Assembly: GCA_036245525.1 (NCBI GenBank)
Contig: BTPG01000004.1
Span: 231,279,752 to 231,343,751, forward strand
Length of the DNA: 64,000 nt
Reading direction: 5' to 3'
DNA from: Semisulcospira habei
Lineage: Eukaryota > Mollusca > Gastropoda > Semisulcospiridae
In this document: piece by piece, positions 1 through 9,701 of the stretch
Layout: the number at the start of each line of letters is the position of its first letter
Numbering within the stretch: position 1 is the stretch's first letter
Made by a program: the position numbers and the translations under genes
The notes under the pieces: generated by a model
Told to the model about the DNA's origin: nothing
What the model saw: the letters and a program-made list of their open reading frames with translations, nothing else
The model's database searches: none

Positions 1-125
1 CGCGTGTACATTACTAATAAAGTAACCGACACAAGAAAACAGTTCTATTCGAAGTAAGACAACCTTGTAATCGTTTGTCCGAAGCGTGTCTCCTGTTTTA
101 TGGAATCTAGTATACCGTAGAACTG

Positions 126-300
126 TTTTGAGTGACCACCTTTATGAGAGATAACCTGCCATTTAACACCATCATGTAGGTGCCTTTAGCCACATACATG
201 ATGATCTTTTATGACAGGTGACACTTTTTGCCTGTGAACACTTCTCTGCAGAGACCGCTTTGATCTGCAAAAAAGGTGGTTGCTCAAAACAGGTTCCACT
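126..300. repeat. Dispersed repeat H, copy 1
   Basis: This stretch resembles 53822-54020 in order and wording: both begin with gttttgagtg, then a degenerate inverted repeat around accatcat...tgatgatc, then atgacaggtgac/atgacagctgac. A related short piece (gtgctcaaaac) lies near 54890. No coding potential is seen. The family is not recognised. Confidence 0.5.
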
Positions 301-1062
301 ATGGTATACTGAAATGCAAACGTCCGCACATGCTTTTGTGTGACTTAATTTATAATCTACCAAACGTGGAGACAACCCAGAAAGGATATTGCTGGGAGTT
401 CGCTTGATTTTGTGTGCGTGGCAAAATATTGCTTGTTTTGAAACTCGTGACTCATAAATTTCGCAGTTCGTTTCGAAACTATGTACCCACTCCATACAAT
501 TTTCCCTTTCTCTGAGACATGTATTGATATATTGCATAACTAGAAAATTAATATTCATGAATTTGCATGCTATACTTTCCTTCCCAAAATCCTTTGCAGG
601 CCCAACAAATTAAATCTTGCATTTTTCAAAACGCAAACGCGAAATATGCTCATACTACATCATTAACGAGTTCCTTATGTGCAGCTGTGATTAAATACTT
701 TTTAGTGAACGTACGCTCAAAATTTCTTTCCCATACCCACGCAAGAACGGACAGCAGATGCCAGCGAACGAGCGAGACGAATCACTGAACGAGTGAAATT
801 GACAAGAAGCCCGCTAGCGCTAGCGTAGGCGACAACTCGAGCAAATGGCAAAATAAACAAACCTGCTGCTATTTTATGTCCTTATCTGTGATCGAATTAC
901 AAGTAGAATGCATTGCTTTATTCATAGTCAGACGAAATCTGCGCGCTCAGTCGATAGTCCGAAACGCAGTCGTCTGCCACACGTTTTGTCTGAACACAGC
1001 AATTAGCCGAAAACTGAAGGACGTGCGGTTTTGTTTTGGACTGGGTACATAAATTATATGGA

Positions 1063-1211
1063 GCCAAATTTTCTTGATATAGTGCCGACAAGCTACAGAT
1101 GTGATTGACCCGAATCAAAATGTCCTCGTCTTACGACTCGGACATTTTGATTCGGGTCCCATAATCACATCTGCCTGTTATCGGCACTATATCAAGCAAA
1201 ATGTGGCTCAA
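1063..1211. repeat. Imperfect palindrome, first copy
   Basis: The left arm reads gccaaattttcttgatatagtgcc...cgaatcaaaatgtcc and the right arm is its reverse complement, ggacattttgattcg...ggcactatatcaagcaaaatgtggc. The centre is ctcgtcttacgactcg. The length and symmetry suggest a foldback MITE. It is followed directly by a TATAA run. Confidence 0.7.
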
Positions 1212-1213
1212 TA

Positions 1214-1312
1214 TTAATATAATATAATATAATATAATATAATATAATATAATATAATATAATATAATATAATATAATATAATATAATATAATATAATAT
1301 AATATAATATAA
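1214..1312. repeat. (TATAA)n microsatellite
   Basis: About 20 perfect copies of a five-base AT unit close the first unit of the 831-bp duplication. Confidence 0.95.
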
Positions 1313-1929
1313 TGTACCCACTCCATAAAGTTTTTCCTTTTTTGACACATGTATTGATATATTGTATAACAAGCAAATTAATATTCATGAGCTTGATAGG
1401 TATATATTATTTTCCTTCCCAAAATCCCTTGCGCTCCAAGAAGACTCGATCTTGCTGATACTTGGATTTTCAAAACGGAAACGCGAAATATTTTCACTCC
1501 AACATTAACGCGCTCCTTATGTGTAATAGTAATTAAATACTTCTTAGTGTGTATGAATGTTCGAAATGTATATCGTATACACACAAGAACGGAGAAAAGA
1601 CGCCAGGAAAAGTGCGAGTCGGGCGTGACTGACAAGTAAAATTGACGAGATGTCAGCTAGCGATCGACAACCTGAGAAAAGAACAAAATAAACAAACCTG
1701 CTGGCATTCTCTGCAATTATGCGTGATCTAGTTACAAGTAGAATTTACTTAGCAACACGCACGGTTATACAATGCACTGATGTCTTCCTAGTCAATCGAA
1801 ATCTACGCGCTGAGTCGACAGCGATGTGCGGCCGTCTGCCATTCGTGTGTTTTGTCTGAACACCTCAGTCAGCCACAAAATGAATGACGCGAGGCATAGC
1901 TTTGTTTTGGACTGGGTACATGAATTATA

Positions 1930-2083
1930 TTGAGCAACAATTTTGTTTGATATAGTGCCGATAAACAGACAGATGTGATTACTTGACTCGAATCAAACGT
2001 CCTCGTCTTCGACTCGGACATTTTGATTCGAGTCTCGTAATCACACCTTCCTGTTATCGCACTATATCAAGCAAAATGTTGCT
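1930..2083. repeat. Imperfect palindrome, second copy
   Basis: This is the same foldback as at 1063-1211, in the second unit of the tandem duplication. Arms run from gagcaacaattttgtttgatatagtgcc to ...gcactatatcaagcaaaatgttgctc, again followed by an AATAT run (about 2092-2163). Confidence 0.7.
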
Positions 2084-2091
2084 CAAAAGAA

Positions 2092-2163
2092 TATAATATA
2101 ATATAATATAATATAATATAATATAATATAATATAATATAATATAATATAATATAATATAATA
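2092..2163. repeat. (AATAT)n microsatellite
   Basis: A pentanucleotide run closes the second unit of the 831-bp duplication. Confidence 0.95.
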
Positions 2164-2432
2164 TCATATATTACGTCGATTTACAGGGTAGAAGAGGACT
2201 TGGGTGTACCAACAAAAATATAAATGGACGCCTGTCACTTCCCCATCTCCACCATCTCTAAAAGGTTAAAAAAAAAATAAAGTTCAGTACAATATCTTAC
2301 CACTTCATATGGCGTTGGCAAGTCACAAAATTGGGTGACAACCATCCTAAATGATAACTTCCGGTTTTGTAGATTTTTAGATTGACACCTTATGTCATTA
2401 TTTTAATATACAGTAACTGCTTCTTCGTCGTC

Positions 2433-3530
2433 AATACAATACAATACAATACAATACAATACAATACAATACAATACAATACAATACATACAACTTTATT
2501 GTTTGTTCGAGTCAAAGCACGACAGAAATTTGCCTTTTGGCGCATCATAAAACAACAAAACAAGACACTAATAAACACTATAAGAACATTCCATTAAAAT
2601 TATAATTGCAGCAATCTATCACAGGCAATCTATCGCAAGCAATCAATCACAAGATGGGAGGTAATGTTAAGTAGATCACACATTATATATCACGTCGTTA
2701 TAAACAAGAGTTCAAAATTGAAACAGCTGTTGCGATAAAAGACTTCTTAAAAAAAGCATCTGTTTAGCAAGTGGCATGTCAAAACGTCTGATGGTAGCAT
2801 TTGAAACTGATCAAATAGTGGGTGACGAGGATCACTGACAATGCTAGCAGCTTTTCTTCGGACAAAGCACGACAGAAATTTGTCTTTTGGCTCATCATAA
2901 AACAACAAAACAAGTCCTTATGAACACTATAAAAACATTCCATTAAAATTATAATTGCAGCAATCTATCACAGGCAATCTATGGCAAGCAATCTATCACA
3001 AGATGGGAGATAATGTTAAGTAGATCACACATTATATATCACGTCGTTAAAAACAAGAGATCAAAATCGAGACAGCAGTTGGGATAAAAGACTTCTGAAA
3101 AACAATCTTTTTAGCAAGTGGCATGTTGAAACGTCTGCCTGATGGTAGCATTTGAAACTGATCAAATAGTGGGTGACGAGGATCACGGACAATTCTAGCA
3201 GCTTTTCTTCGGACAGCCCTATGGTACAGATCATCTAATGGGTACAGTCCTAGGCCACTGATCTTCCCAGATGTTCTGACGATACGTGACAGTCTGCCCT
3301 TGTTTTTCATACTGAGGTTGCCATACCAAACAGTGATGTTAAAAGTCAGTATGCTTTCAATCAGGCTTCTATAAACGGATTCTAAAACCTTGGAACTGAC
3401 ATCGAAACTTCTCAGTTCCCTAAGAAGGTTCAGACGTTGGTTTGCTTTTTTCACAATCAGATCGGTGTTTCCGGTAAAAGACATATGTGCCAAGGTATTT
3501 AAATGTCCAAATTCCACAGGATCACTCAAA
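2433..3530 (-). pseudogene. 3' end of a non-LTR retrotransposon (RT C-terminal region)
   Basis: The minus frame over 3047-3529 encodes a typical post-RT tail of a LINE: KANQRLNLLRELRSF, then LESVYRSLIESILTF, WYGNLS, GRLSRIVRTSGKI, RRKAARIVRDPRHPLFDQF, LPSGRRF, ending near SFIPTAVSIL. The catalytic RT motifs are absent, so the copy is 5'-truncated. Past the stop the minus strand runs through a 3' UTR to acaataaagttg and an (ATTGT)n tail at 2433-2486, as expected of LINEs that end in a short tandem repeat. The last 350 bp are duplicated head to tail (2513-2862 and 2863-3211). Family assignment (CR1/L2/Jockey group) is inference. Confidence 0.8.
2513..3211. repeat. 350-bp head-to-tail duplication inside the LINE 3' end
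   Basis: Both units begin caaagcacgacagaaattt and end at cagcttttcttcggac, at 2513-2862 and 2863-3211. They are about 95% alike by eye. The inner copy repeats part of the ORF and the 3' UTR. Confidence 0.85.
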
Positions 3531-4387
3531 ACTTAAATCAATTTATGTCTTGTGCGAATCTGATCTGAAAACATCGCGACCGAGCAAACAAATTTGTTTT
3601 CTGGGCCATATTTGGGATAGAATGAAAGCAGATCTAAAAAATATGAAAGATTAATTTTCGCCTTGCAGTTGTTCCTGTAACGATATTTGTTTTGTCAGAG
3701 AGGGACCATTTGACGAGTTTCGTGCCAAATGTCTATGGGATTATATTGCTTGGACAACAAAAATACAACACACGACCATGAAATTGTAATTCTTCTGACT
3801 CTGTATGGTGCGCCTGCAATGGAGCTGTTGGACGGTATGTTTGTTTCCTGCCACCGTGTATCCACGTAACTAAAGCAATGTTCACGACTATTACACATTT
3901 CGTGGCAAAATGGTCAGGTGGCAGTACACCAAAGTTTCATTAAAATCGAAGCATCGATTTATTTGTATACGCATGTTTAAAGTAAACTGTGCACAACTTT
4001 TGCCTGTCAGGATAGCTAGTAGATTAAACACTTTGAAGTATCATAGTCCACCTGTCTACAGATTTATTACTATCGAGATGTTGCCGCATACAGACACGCG
4101 ACATTTAGCCCTGTATCTGTATGCGGCACATGTCGAATGACTTACAGTGTCAGCGCTAAAGCGTTGCTATGCGACAGTAAATTGTCTGAGTGTGGTCGTA
4201 CCATGTGAAGGCAAAAGACAGTAAGCCCATTTTTAAGAACACCTAGATTTTCTTTGTAATACAATGATAATCTCGATTTTTACAAAAATGAATTTTCAGT
4301 CTTTTGCTTTCACAGGGCAGTGTATCTCATGCCTATAAATAATAATAATAATGATAATAATAAATAATCATAATAATAATCATAAGA
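3531..4387. other. No gene recognised
   Basis: Short ORFs only, none with recognisable domains. A CATA-like inverted stretch around 4083-4130 (cgcatacagacacgcgaca...tgtatgcggcacatgtcg) and an AAT/ATA run at 4338-4384 are the only structures seen. Confidence 0.5.
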
Positions 4388-4457
4388 GGGCTCATGAGGA
4401 TCTATGCCTCTTGCAGCTGACTCGCGTTCACTTGTTCTCGGCGGTGAAGGGGTCAAG
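4388..4457. repeat. TTAA hairpin element, type A, right half only
   Basis: The single arm ggctcatgaggatctatgcc is followed by the type-A right end cggtgaaggggtcaa. The left arm is missing; an AAT-rich run sits in its place. Confidence 0.6.
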
Positions 4458-4768
4458 GCGTCTGCGTTTTCAATTCAAGATCTAAGCGCCTTACAAGGCG
4501 TTTTTTCATGACTTGTCAAACAGATATTCGTGTTTGCGTTTGTTTTCTCTAGCTGGCAATCGTCTGTTGGCTGAACTGTAATGCCGCACATTACGGCTGT
4601 TCCTCACGTTTTACAGCCATACGGTCCAGAATCACAGACCAGCACACAATGGCTATATTTCACTTTTTCTGGTTGACGTTAAAGATGATGATCTGCAGGA
4701 GAGGTCTGCTGGCAAGTTCTCTGGCCAACTTAGTTTTTCATGATTATGTACCTGTGCGCGTGCATGAG

Positions 4769-4784
4769 CGCGCGCGCGCGCGCG

Positions 4785-4857
<73 letters not shown>
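4769..4857. repeat. (CG)n(TG)n microsatellite
   Basis: Alternating CG then about 33 TG units. ORFs called across it are translation of the repeat and not genes. Confidence 0.95.
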
Positions 4858-5112
4858 CTGAATTCTTTGTTTCTCTGTCTTTGTGACCCCTTCCACCCCC
4901 CCCCCCCTTCCCGCACTCACCCATTGATTTGTAAAGCGCTTAGAGCTATTATCATTAACAGCAGGAAGGTTCCGGCCGCGTTCTGCTTCTGACCGGAACT
5001 TGGGTCACCCTCTGCAACATACAAAGTAACGCGATGAGGGTAAAACACAGTGCAACTAAGCGGCAGTTCAACGTCCATGAACGCTAATCGGCAAGATGGT
5101 CAATGTGAGTAT

Positions 5113-5306
5113 TTAACCCATTCACTGCCGAGGAACATGACCACCCAGCTGCAAGAGGCATTGATCCTCATGAGCCCCCGCTGTCGCGGGGGCTCATGAG
5201 GATCTATGCCTCTTGCTTAAATCGCTTACTATCCTTGTTCCTTGATCGGCTGCATCTGTGAGACGTCAGAAACACAATGTGCGACTGTTGGCAGTGACGG
5301 GCTTAA
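5113..5306. mobile_element. TTAA hairpin element, type A (piggyBac-like MITE)
   Basis: TTAA at 5113 and 5303. The ends are inverted: CCCATTCACTGCC on the left, GGCAGTGACGGGC on the right. The core is a near-perfect stem, aagaggcattgatcctcat...atgaggatctatgcctctt, with gagcccccgc on each side of a tiny loop. This is the clearest full type-A copy. The piggyBac assignment rests on TTAA plus CCC/GGG termini only. Confidence 0.8.
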
Positions 5307-5347
5307 CCCTGATGTTCACGTACTGGGCAATTCGTTTCTTATTACAC

Positions 5348-5565
5348 TTAACCCATTCAGCCCTGACTCACTACAGCAGGAGATGGGTCGACCATGACAA
5401 TTCAAGGGTAGTGCCAGATTAGCTAGGCGCCTGTCGGCGCCCAGCTAATCTGGCACTGTCCTTGAATTATCATGGTCGATCCATCTCCTGCAACTGGTGC
5501 ATAGTCCGCCGTTTGATGACGCCTGCAAAATTTGGGAAATACGGCCGTCGGGCTAAATGAGTTAA
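5348..5565. mobile_element. TTAA hairpin element, type B (piggyBac-like MITE)
   Basis: TTAA at both ends. Ends are CCCATTCAGCCC on the left and GGGCTAAATGAG on the right. The stem (about 5373-5492) pairs caggagatgggtcgaccatg...gccagattagct with its complement around a cggcgc centre. It is a full type-B1 copy. Confidence 0.8.
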
Positions 5566-6615
5566 TCATGAGTCAAATGGTGCTGTGCAGACCATGAAAT
5601 TTCAACATCAATCAATTTTTTTTTAAAAATCCCAACCACTGCAACTGTTGTGTAGTTGGTTGTTTAATACGACACTAAAGAGGGCACTTGACATACGTTC
5701 TGAGAAAATGACTTGCAAAGTTTTAGATTTTTTTAACAATGAAAAATTGTTCCAATGGTCACACTGAAGCAGATTTCTTGGCATAGTTCTTTGCTAGGAA
5801 TAAGCCCTTTGAAAAGGATGGAACACTTATGGACGTGTATTAAAGCCTTACTGTCCAAGCAAGCTGTTGTGAAGCGTTTGGTGCTGGTTTCTTGGTGATG
5901 TTCAAGATATATCTTGAACACTTCCGACTCAACAGGCGTGACGTAAAACGTCACAGGTAACATGCGCTTTTTTGCAGTTGTAATTTGCTTTCTAAACTTC
6001 AACTTTCTAAGTCGATTCTACTATTAATACAGAGATTAACTTGTTTTCTGAAAGTTACACACTCACTTTGAAAGATAAATGCAATATTATCGTACAAAAC
6101 GAACTTGAACAAACCCAGCCATGAAATGGCCGCAAAATAGCCCTGATTTCACTCTAATTTTCGCCACAAAATCAATCCATTTTTACAAGCCTTCTATGAT
6201 CTGGTAAATATAGCTTCAGACGATGAGAAAACTCTACAGGACCAGAGTTGTGTGCCGTCACGATGACTTTGCCAGGAAACTAAATAGATACGACGATCCT
6301 AGTGACGGAAGGGTCTGACAGAGCACCTTTTTACATACGTCCGGTTTTAGGTGTTCACGGACATGATGTCCAGCTGTCAAAATGGTTAACGGGAACGCTG
6401 TGGCTCATTTACACTTTTACATTTTCATATTGAAATGACGGGTTGCTGAAGTGTGTAATGCAAGTTGCACGCGATCCATCTACACGTACACCTTGCCACT
6501 GTAACACAACACTGGCTCACGCACAACCCCAGTAAACTAGCACGACTAAGATCCTATGTACTGGCGGCGTCTGAAACATCGGGCTGCCTGGTCAGCAAAC
6601 GATCCTAGAGCCGAC
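5566..6615. other. No gene recognised
   Basis: A minus-strand 89-residue ORF (5733-6002) has no recognisable domain. Its middle is a short inverted repeat around agatatatctt. A last exon of the monooxygenase gene would be expected somewhere below 6772 on this strand, but I could not identify one. Confidence 0.4.
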
Positions 6616-6666
6616 ATCAGCCTCAGGTGGCCCGCGCACGGCCGTGCGCGGGCCATCTGAGGCTGA
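6616..6666. repeat. 50-bp near-perfect GC-rich palindrome
   Basis: tcagcctcaggtggcccgcg and its complement meet at cacggccgtg, with one mismatch. It lies about 100 bp past the last monooxygenase exon recognised. Confidence 0.85.
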
Positions 6667-6771
6667 CGCGGCCCCCAGAGAACCTTTGCTTACTGGGTGA
6701 GAGCCGCTGTCTCGAACCTCCTAACACGAGTAGGTTTGCTCGACCTGTATCGCGAAAACGTCTCCCCATAC

Positions 6772-6904
6772 CTGTAACAGGCGTAGTCGTCACTGACTGG
6801 TCAGTCTGACGGTCACAGGAGTCCATCAGTGCGATCAGTTGGAGCATTTTTGCGTCAGGGTTCCGGGTGTTTGTCACAGCCTGGTCCTTCAGATAGTCCC
6901 ACAT
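6772..6904 (-). CDS. Probable monooxygenase exon (last one recognised)
   Basis: Acceptor gtatttcag and donor GTTACAG|GTATGG. In phase 0 it encodes MWDYLKDQAV, then KMLQLIALMDSCDR. The frame agrees with the exon before it. If the donor is not used, the frame runs on to a stop near 6626, within a GC palindrome. It ends in phase 1, so a further exon below 6772 is expected. Confidence 0.55.
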
Positions 6905-6963
6905 CTGAAATACGGGGTTGATGGTTTATTTTAACACACCTGACTGCCGGAGCGCTGCGAGCA

Positions 6964-7110
6964 GAACTCGAATGCAAGAGGCATAGATCTTCATGAGCCC
7001 CGATTTTGCGGGTGCTCGTGGATCTATGTCTCTTGCTGATCCCACTGTGTATCCATGTTCCTTGGGCGAATAATTTTTTTTTCTCGCTAAGCTGACACGG
7101 AATGGGTTAA
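6964..7110. mobile_element. TTAA hairpin element, type A, in monooxygenase intron
   Basis: Stem gcaagaggcatagatcttca...tggatctatgtctcttgc with right end aatgggTTAA at 7107. The left terminus is decayed. Confidence 0.65.
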
Positions 7111-7317
7111 GGTTGCATCGCTCAGAGAATGCTTTGACTGAGTGATAAAACTCGCCAGGAAAACGTGTTCTCAATGTTGCTTTGCCTTAACAAATTCTGG
7201 CCTACCCATCTTTTCACTTTACACGAGTAGGCACGCGCAAAAATATGTTTTGAGATATACCCCTACTTTTTAACTTTTGTAATAAATAAATAAATAAGGA
7301 CACTAAGTAGTTTTAGC

Positions 7318-7422
7318 AAGAGCCATAGGTTTCCATGAGGCCCCGCAACTGCTGAGACTTATGAGGATCTATAACTCTTGCAGTTGGGTGGTGTTCATTT
7401 GTCCTCTCCAGTAAAGGGTTAA
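7318..7422. mobile_element. TTAA hairpin element, type A, decayed
   Basis: Weak stem agcaagagccataggttt...aggatctataactcttgc and right end ccagtaaagggTTAA at 7419. The left end is lost. Confidence 0.55.
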
Positions 7423-7447
7423 TACTATTGAAATACAAATACTGTAC

Positions 7448-7540
7448 CTGTCCCTGTAGGCAGGCTGTTGAATTTTTCACCTCTGCAATAACTTGAGGAC
7501 ACTCCCGTTGACACGACCCGTAACGACAAGAGGACATCAC
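7448..7540 (-). CDS. Probable monooxygenase exon
   Basis: Acceptor ccattttcag and donor GGACAG|GTACAG bound 31 codons in phase 0, VMSSCRYGSCQRECPQV onward. It has four Cys spaced like the tail of MOXD-type proteins and an NST site. Supported by splice sites, frame and context, not by a diagnostic motif. Confidence 0.55.
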
Positions 7541-8024
7541 CTGAAAATGGAGATGGTGCTGATTACAAAAATGCAAACACTTTAGAAAGAAAAAGAAGGA
7601 AGTTAATAATACCTATATGGCGAAAACTACACCGAACCTAGAGAAACACGCTGCCAAATGCTGGTAATTTTCATGCGCATTGCACCCTGCCAGACGCCTG
7701 CCACTCCACCCCCTCCCTTCCGCGTATTATTGTATTTTGGTACGGGAGCGTGTGTACGTAGCCAGTGTGTCAAGACCGAACCTCCAAACTCAGCACACAT
7801 TCCTTCATGATCAAACAAAACTTCTTTACGAACGTAGGCAAAAATTCCTTTATGGACTCTGGAATAAAATCCTCAATGAGCTCTGGAAAACAATCTTTTC
7901 TGAACTCAAGGGAAAAATAAACTTACACAATGTTACGTTTGTGGTTGTGTTATTCATTTTAGGGCATGTGTGTATTAATCACAGAAAATATCCAATGTTC
8001 AGTTGAGTTATTTTAGATCAGAAT

Positions 8025-8655
8025 CACGTACCTTTTTAGTATGAATCGTTTTCTTTTGCATGGAGAATTGTCATCGATTTTTGTTGTGCAGCTAGAATGT
8101 TGCATATTTCGCTACATTGTTGCTAAAGTCGGACCTGGCTTAACCTTAAATGTTCTGGAAAGGGCGCGATGGCTCTAGTGACCTCAAATAATTCAGCTGC
8201 AACAACAACTACTACACAACTTTGACGTCATATTATGACATCAAAGTTGTGTAGTACACATGTTGCCTACATTTCGCAACATATACGGAATGCACCAAGA
8301 TGTTAATGGAAGATTGTAGACAGATCTATTTTCTTTTAATAATGTGTTAAGAAATATGTGGGTGCATTGTATGATAGACGCAGTGTATCATTGTTGGTGC
8401 ATTGTATGGGAGACACATTGTATCAAAACTGCGGATGCATTGTACGAGACAGTGTATCAACGTGTGGATGCACGCATTGTTGAGAGTGCATCGTGAGAAT
8501 AAAATATTGTTGGAACTGTTACTCCAGTGTGGTCTACAACCTTGTGACACGTGTGACGAGTTGCAACTGAGTGAAGTTTCTTTACAAGAACTCTACGTGA
8601 GTGCGTCTGGTGTGATTGCATCATACTGCGACTACGACTACCACGTAACACACAA
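8025..8655 (+). repeat. Dispersed ~630-bp repeat, copy 1
   Basis: This stretch matches 28690-29298 in reverse complement: cctttttagta, ttttcttttgcatggagaat, the gtgcattgtatgggagacac short tandem units, and gagtgaagtttctttacaag through to taccacgtaaca. The second copy sits beside zinc-finger sequence and this one does not. No ORF is shared between the copies. Confidence 0.75.
8211..8255. repeat. 45-bp palindrome
   Basis: actacacaactttgacgtca, tattat... and the reverse complement, with one mismatch. It lies inside the dispersed repeat at 8025-8655. Confidence 0.8.
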
Positions 8656-8817
8656 ATATTCCTGTACGAAACAAAGGGAAAGTCTTTAACGAACACAAAA
8701 GAAATCCTTTCTGAAAAAAATCCTTCGTTATTTAACGTAATTTATTGAACAATGAAGTCGAAATTTCTTTTAAATGGGATCTGTCCTCTGATGGCTAGAT
8801 TATGGTTCAGGAGATTG

Positions 8818-9007
8818 GTTGATCATGATAGTTCAAGGGTGGTGCCAGAAAAAAGCGTGGCGCCTCCAGGCTTTTCTTTCTGACACCGCCGTTGAACTAT
8901 CGTGGTTGCTTCATGTCCTTGTGAAATGTGCCGGTAGCGCTGTTAATCACGATCAGTCCTGTCGGAATCATCGCCACAAAAAGCGTTACTGCCAGCCAAA
9001 GGGTTAA
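8818..9007. mobile_element. TTAA hairpin element, type B, left end decayed
   Basis: Stem tgatcatgatagttcaaggg...ttgaactatcgtggt around ggcgcc; right end aaagggTTAA at 9004. It lies a few bases downstream of the donor of exon 9022-9129. Confidence 0.65.
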
Positions 9008-9021
9008 CACGTGGGGCCTAC

Positions 9022-9129
9022 CTTGTCCAGAATACTCATAGTGAATGGACTGGAGGTGTTCATTAACTCGTTGCAGGGCCCGTCACGGAGATCGCACAGA
9101 TGCAGGTCTCTCCACTGCACGCATATATC
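9022..9129 (-). CDS. Monooxygenase exon, Cys-rich C-terminal segment
   Basis: Acceptor tttccttag and donor GACAAG|GTAGGC. It encodes 36 residues in phase 0 starting DICVQWRDLHLCDL and containing CNELMNTSS, with a glycosylation site. The phase and position between its neighbours support it; family similarity here is weaker. Confidence 0.75.
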
Positions 9130-9349
9130 CTAAGGAAACGAAAACCAGAAATATTTAGTTTCCCAAATTGTGAATGGCGTATGACCTTGAGATAAACCTT
9201 ACTTGTACAATTAAACAGTTTCTTTATTACTTTTATTTTTTGTTTTGTTTCGTTTCGATTTGTTGTGTTCTGTCCTGTTCTGTTTTGGTTTATTTCTTTC
9301 TTTCTTTCTCTTTTTACTTTTCTTTCTTTTTAAAATTTTCTTTCTTTGT

Positions 9350-9635
9350 TTAACTCATTCTGTCTCGACACACCACAGCAAGATATGGCTCGACCATGAT
9401 AGTTGAAGGGTGGTGGCAGAATAGCTTGGCGCCTATAGGCTATAGGCGCCAAGCTGTTCTACCACCACCTTTGAACTATCATAGTCAATCTGTCTCCCGA
9501 TTTGTAATGCAGTCCTCAGAGGATGATCTGGGCAGGGGAGGGGGATGGAATTGGGGGGGTGGGGAAGGTGGTGATGGGGGCTCCAGGGGTTCCTCCAAAA
9601 TGAGGGTATTTCGTACCTCGGGCACAATGAGTTAA
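9350..9635. mobile_element. TTAA hairpin element, type B
   Basis: TTAA at 9350 and 9632 with CTCATTCTGTC on the left and a decayed GGGCACAATGAG on the right. The stem is centred on ctataggctatag between two ggcgcc sites. It has a G-rich insertion (9535-9590) in the right half. Confidence 0.75.
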
Positions 9636-9701
9636 CGTTTGTACACGAAAATGTATTCAGTTGGACCTTACGACATTTAAAGCGGCCTACTCTAGGCGGG
9701 A

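Larger units (their letters stand above)
481..2164. repeat. 831-bp tandem duplication (two units)
   Basis: Unit 1 (481-1311) and unit 2 (1312-2164) both start with atgtacccactccata. They share the same landmarks in the same order: attaatattcatga, ttccttcccaaaatc, caaacctgctg, acaagtagaat, gttttggactgggtaca, then a palindrome and a pentanucleotide run. The copies have diverged by many substitutions and small indels, so the duplication is not recent. No coding exon is seen. Confidence 0.8.

Noticed and set aside
4649..4924. ORFs over TG/CA repeats (also at 17962, 18410, 19014, 19366)
   Set aside because: Dinucleotide repeats translate as Cys-Val, His-Thr or Arg-Glu runs without other support.
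5733..6002. 89-codon minus ORF as a last monooxygenase exon
   Set aside because: No family similarity and no acceptor giving the required phase with a convincing sequence.
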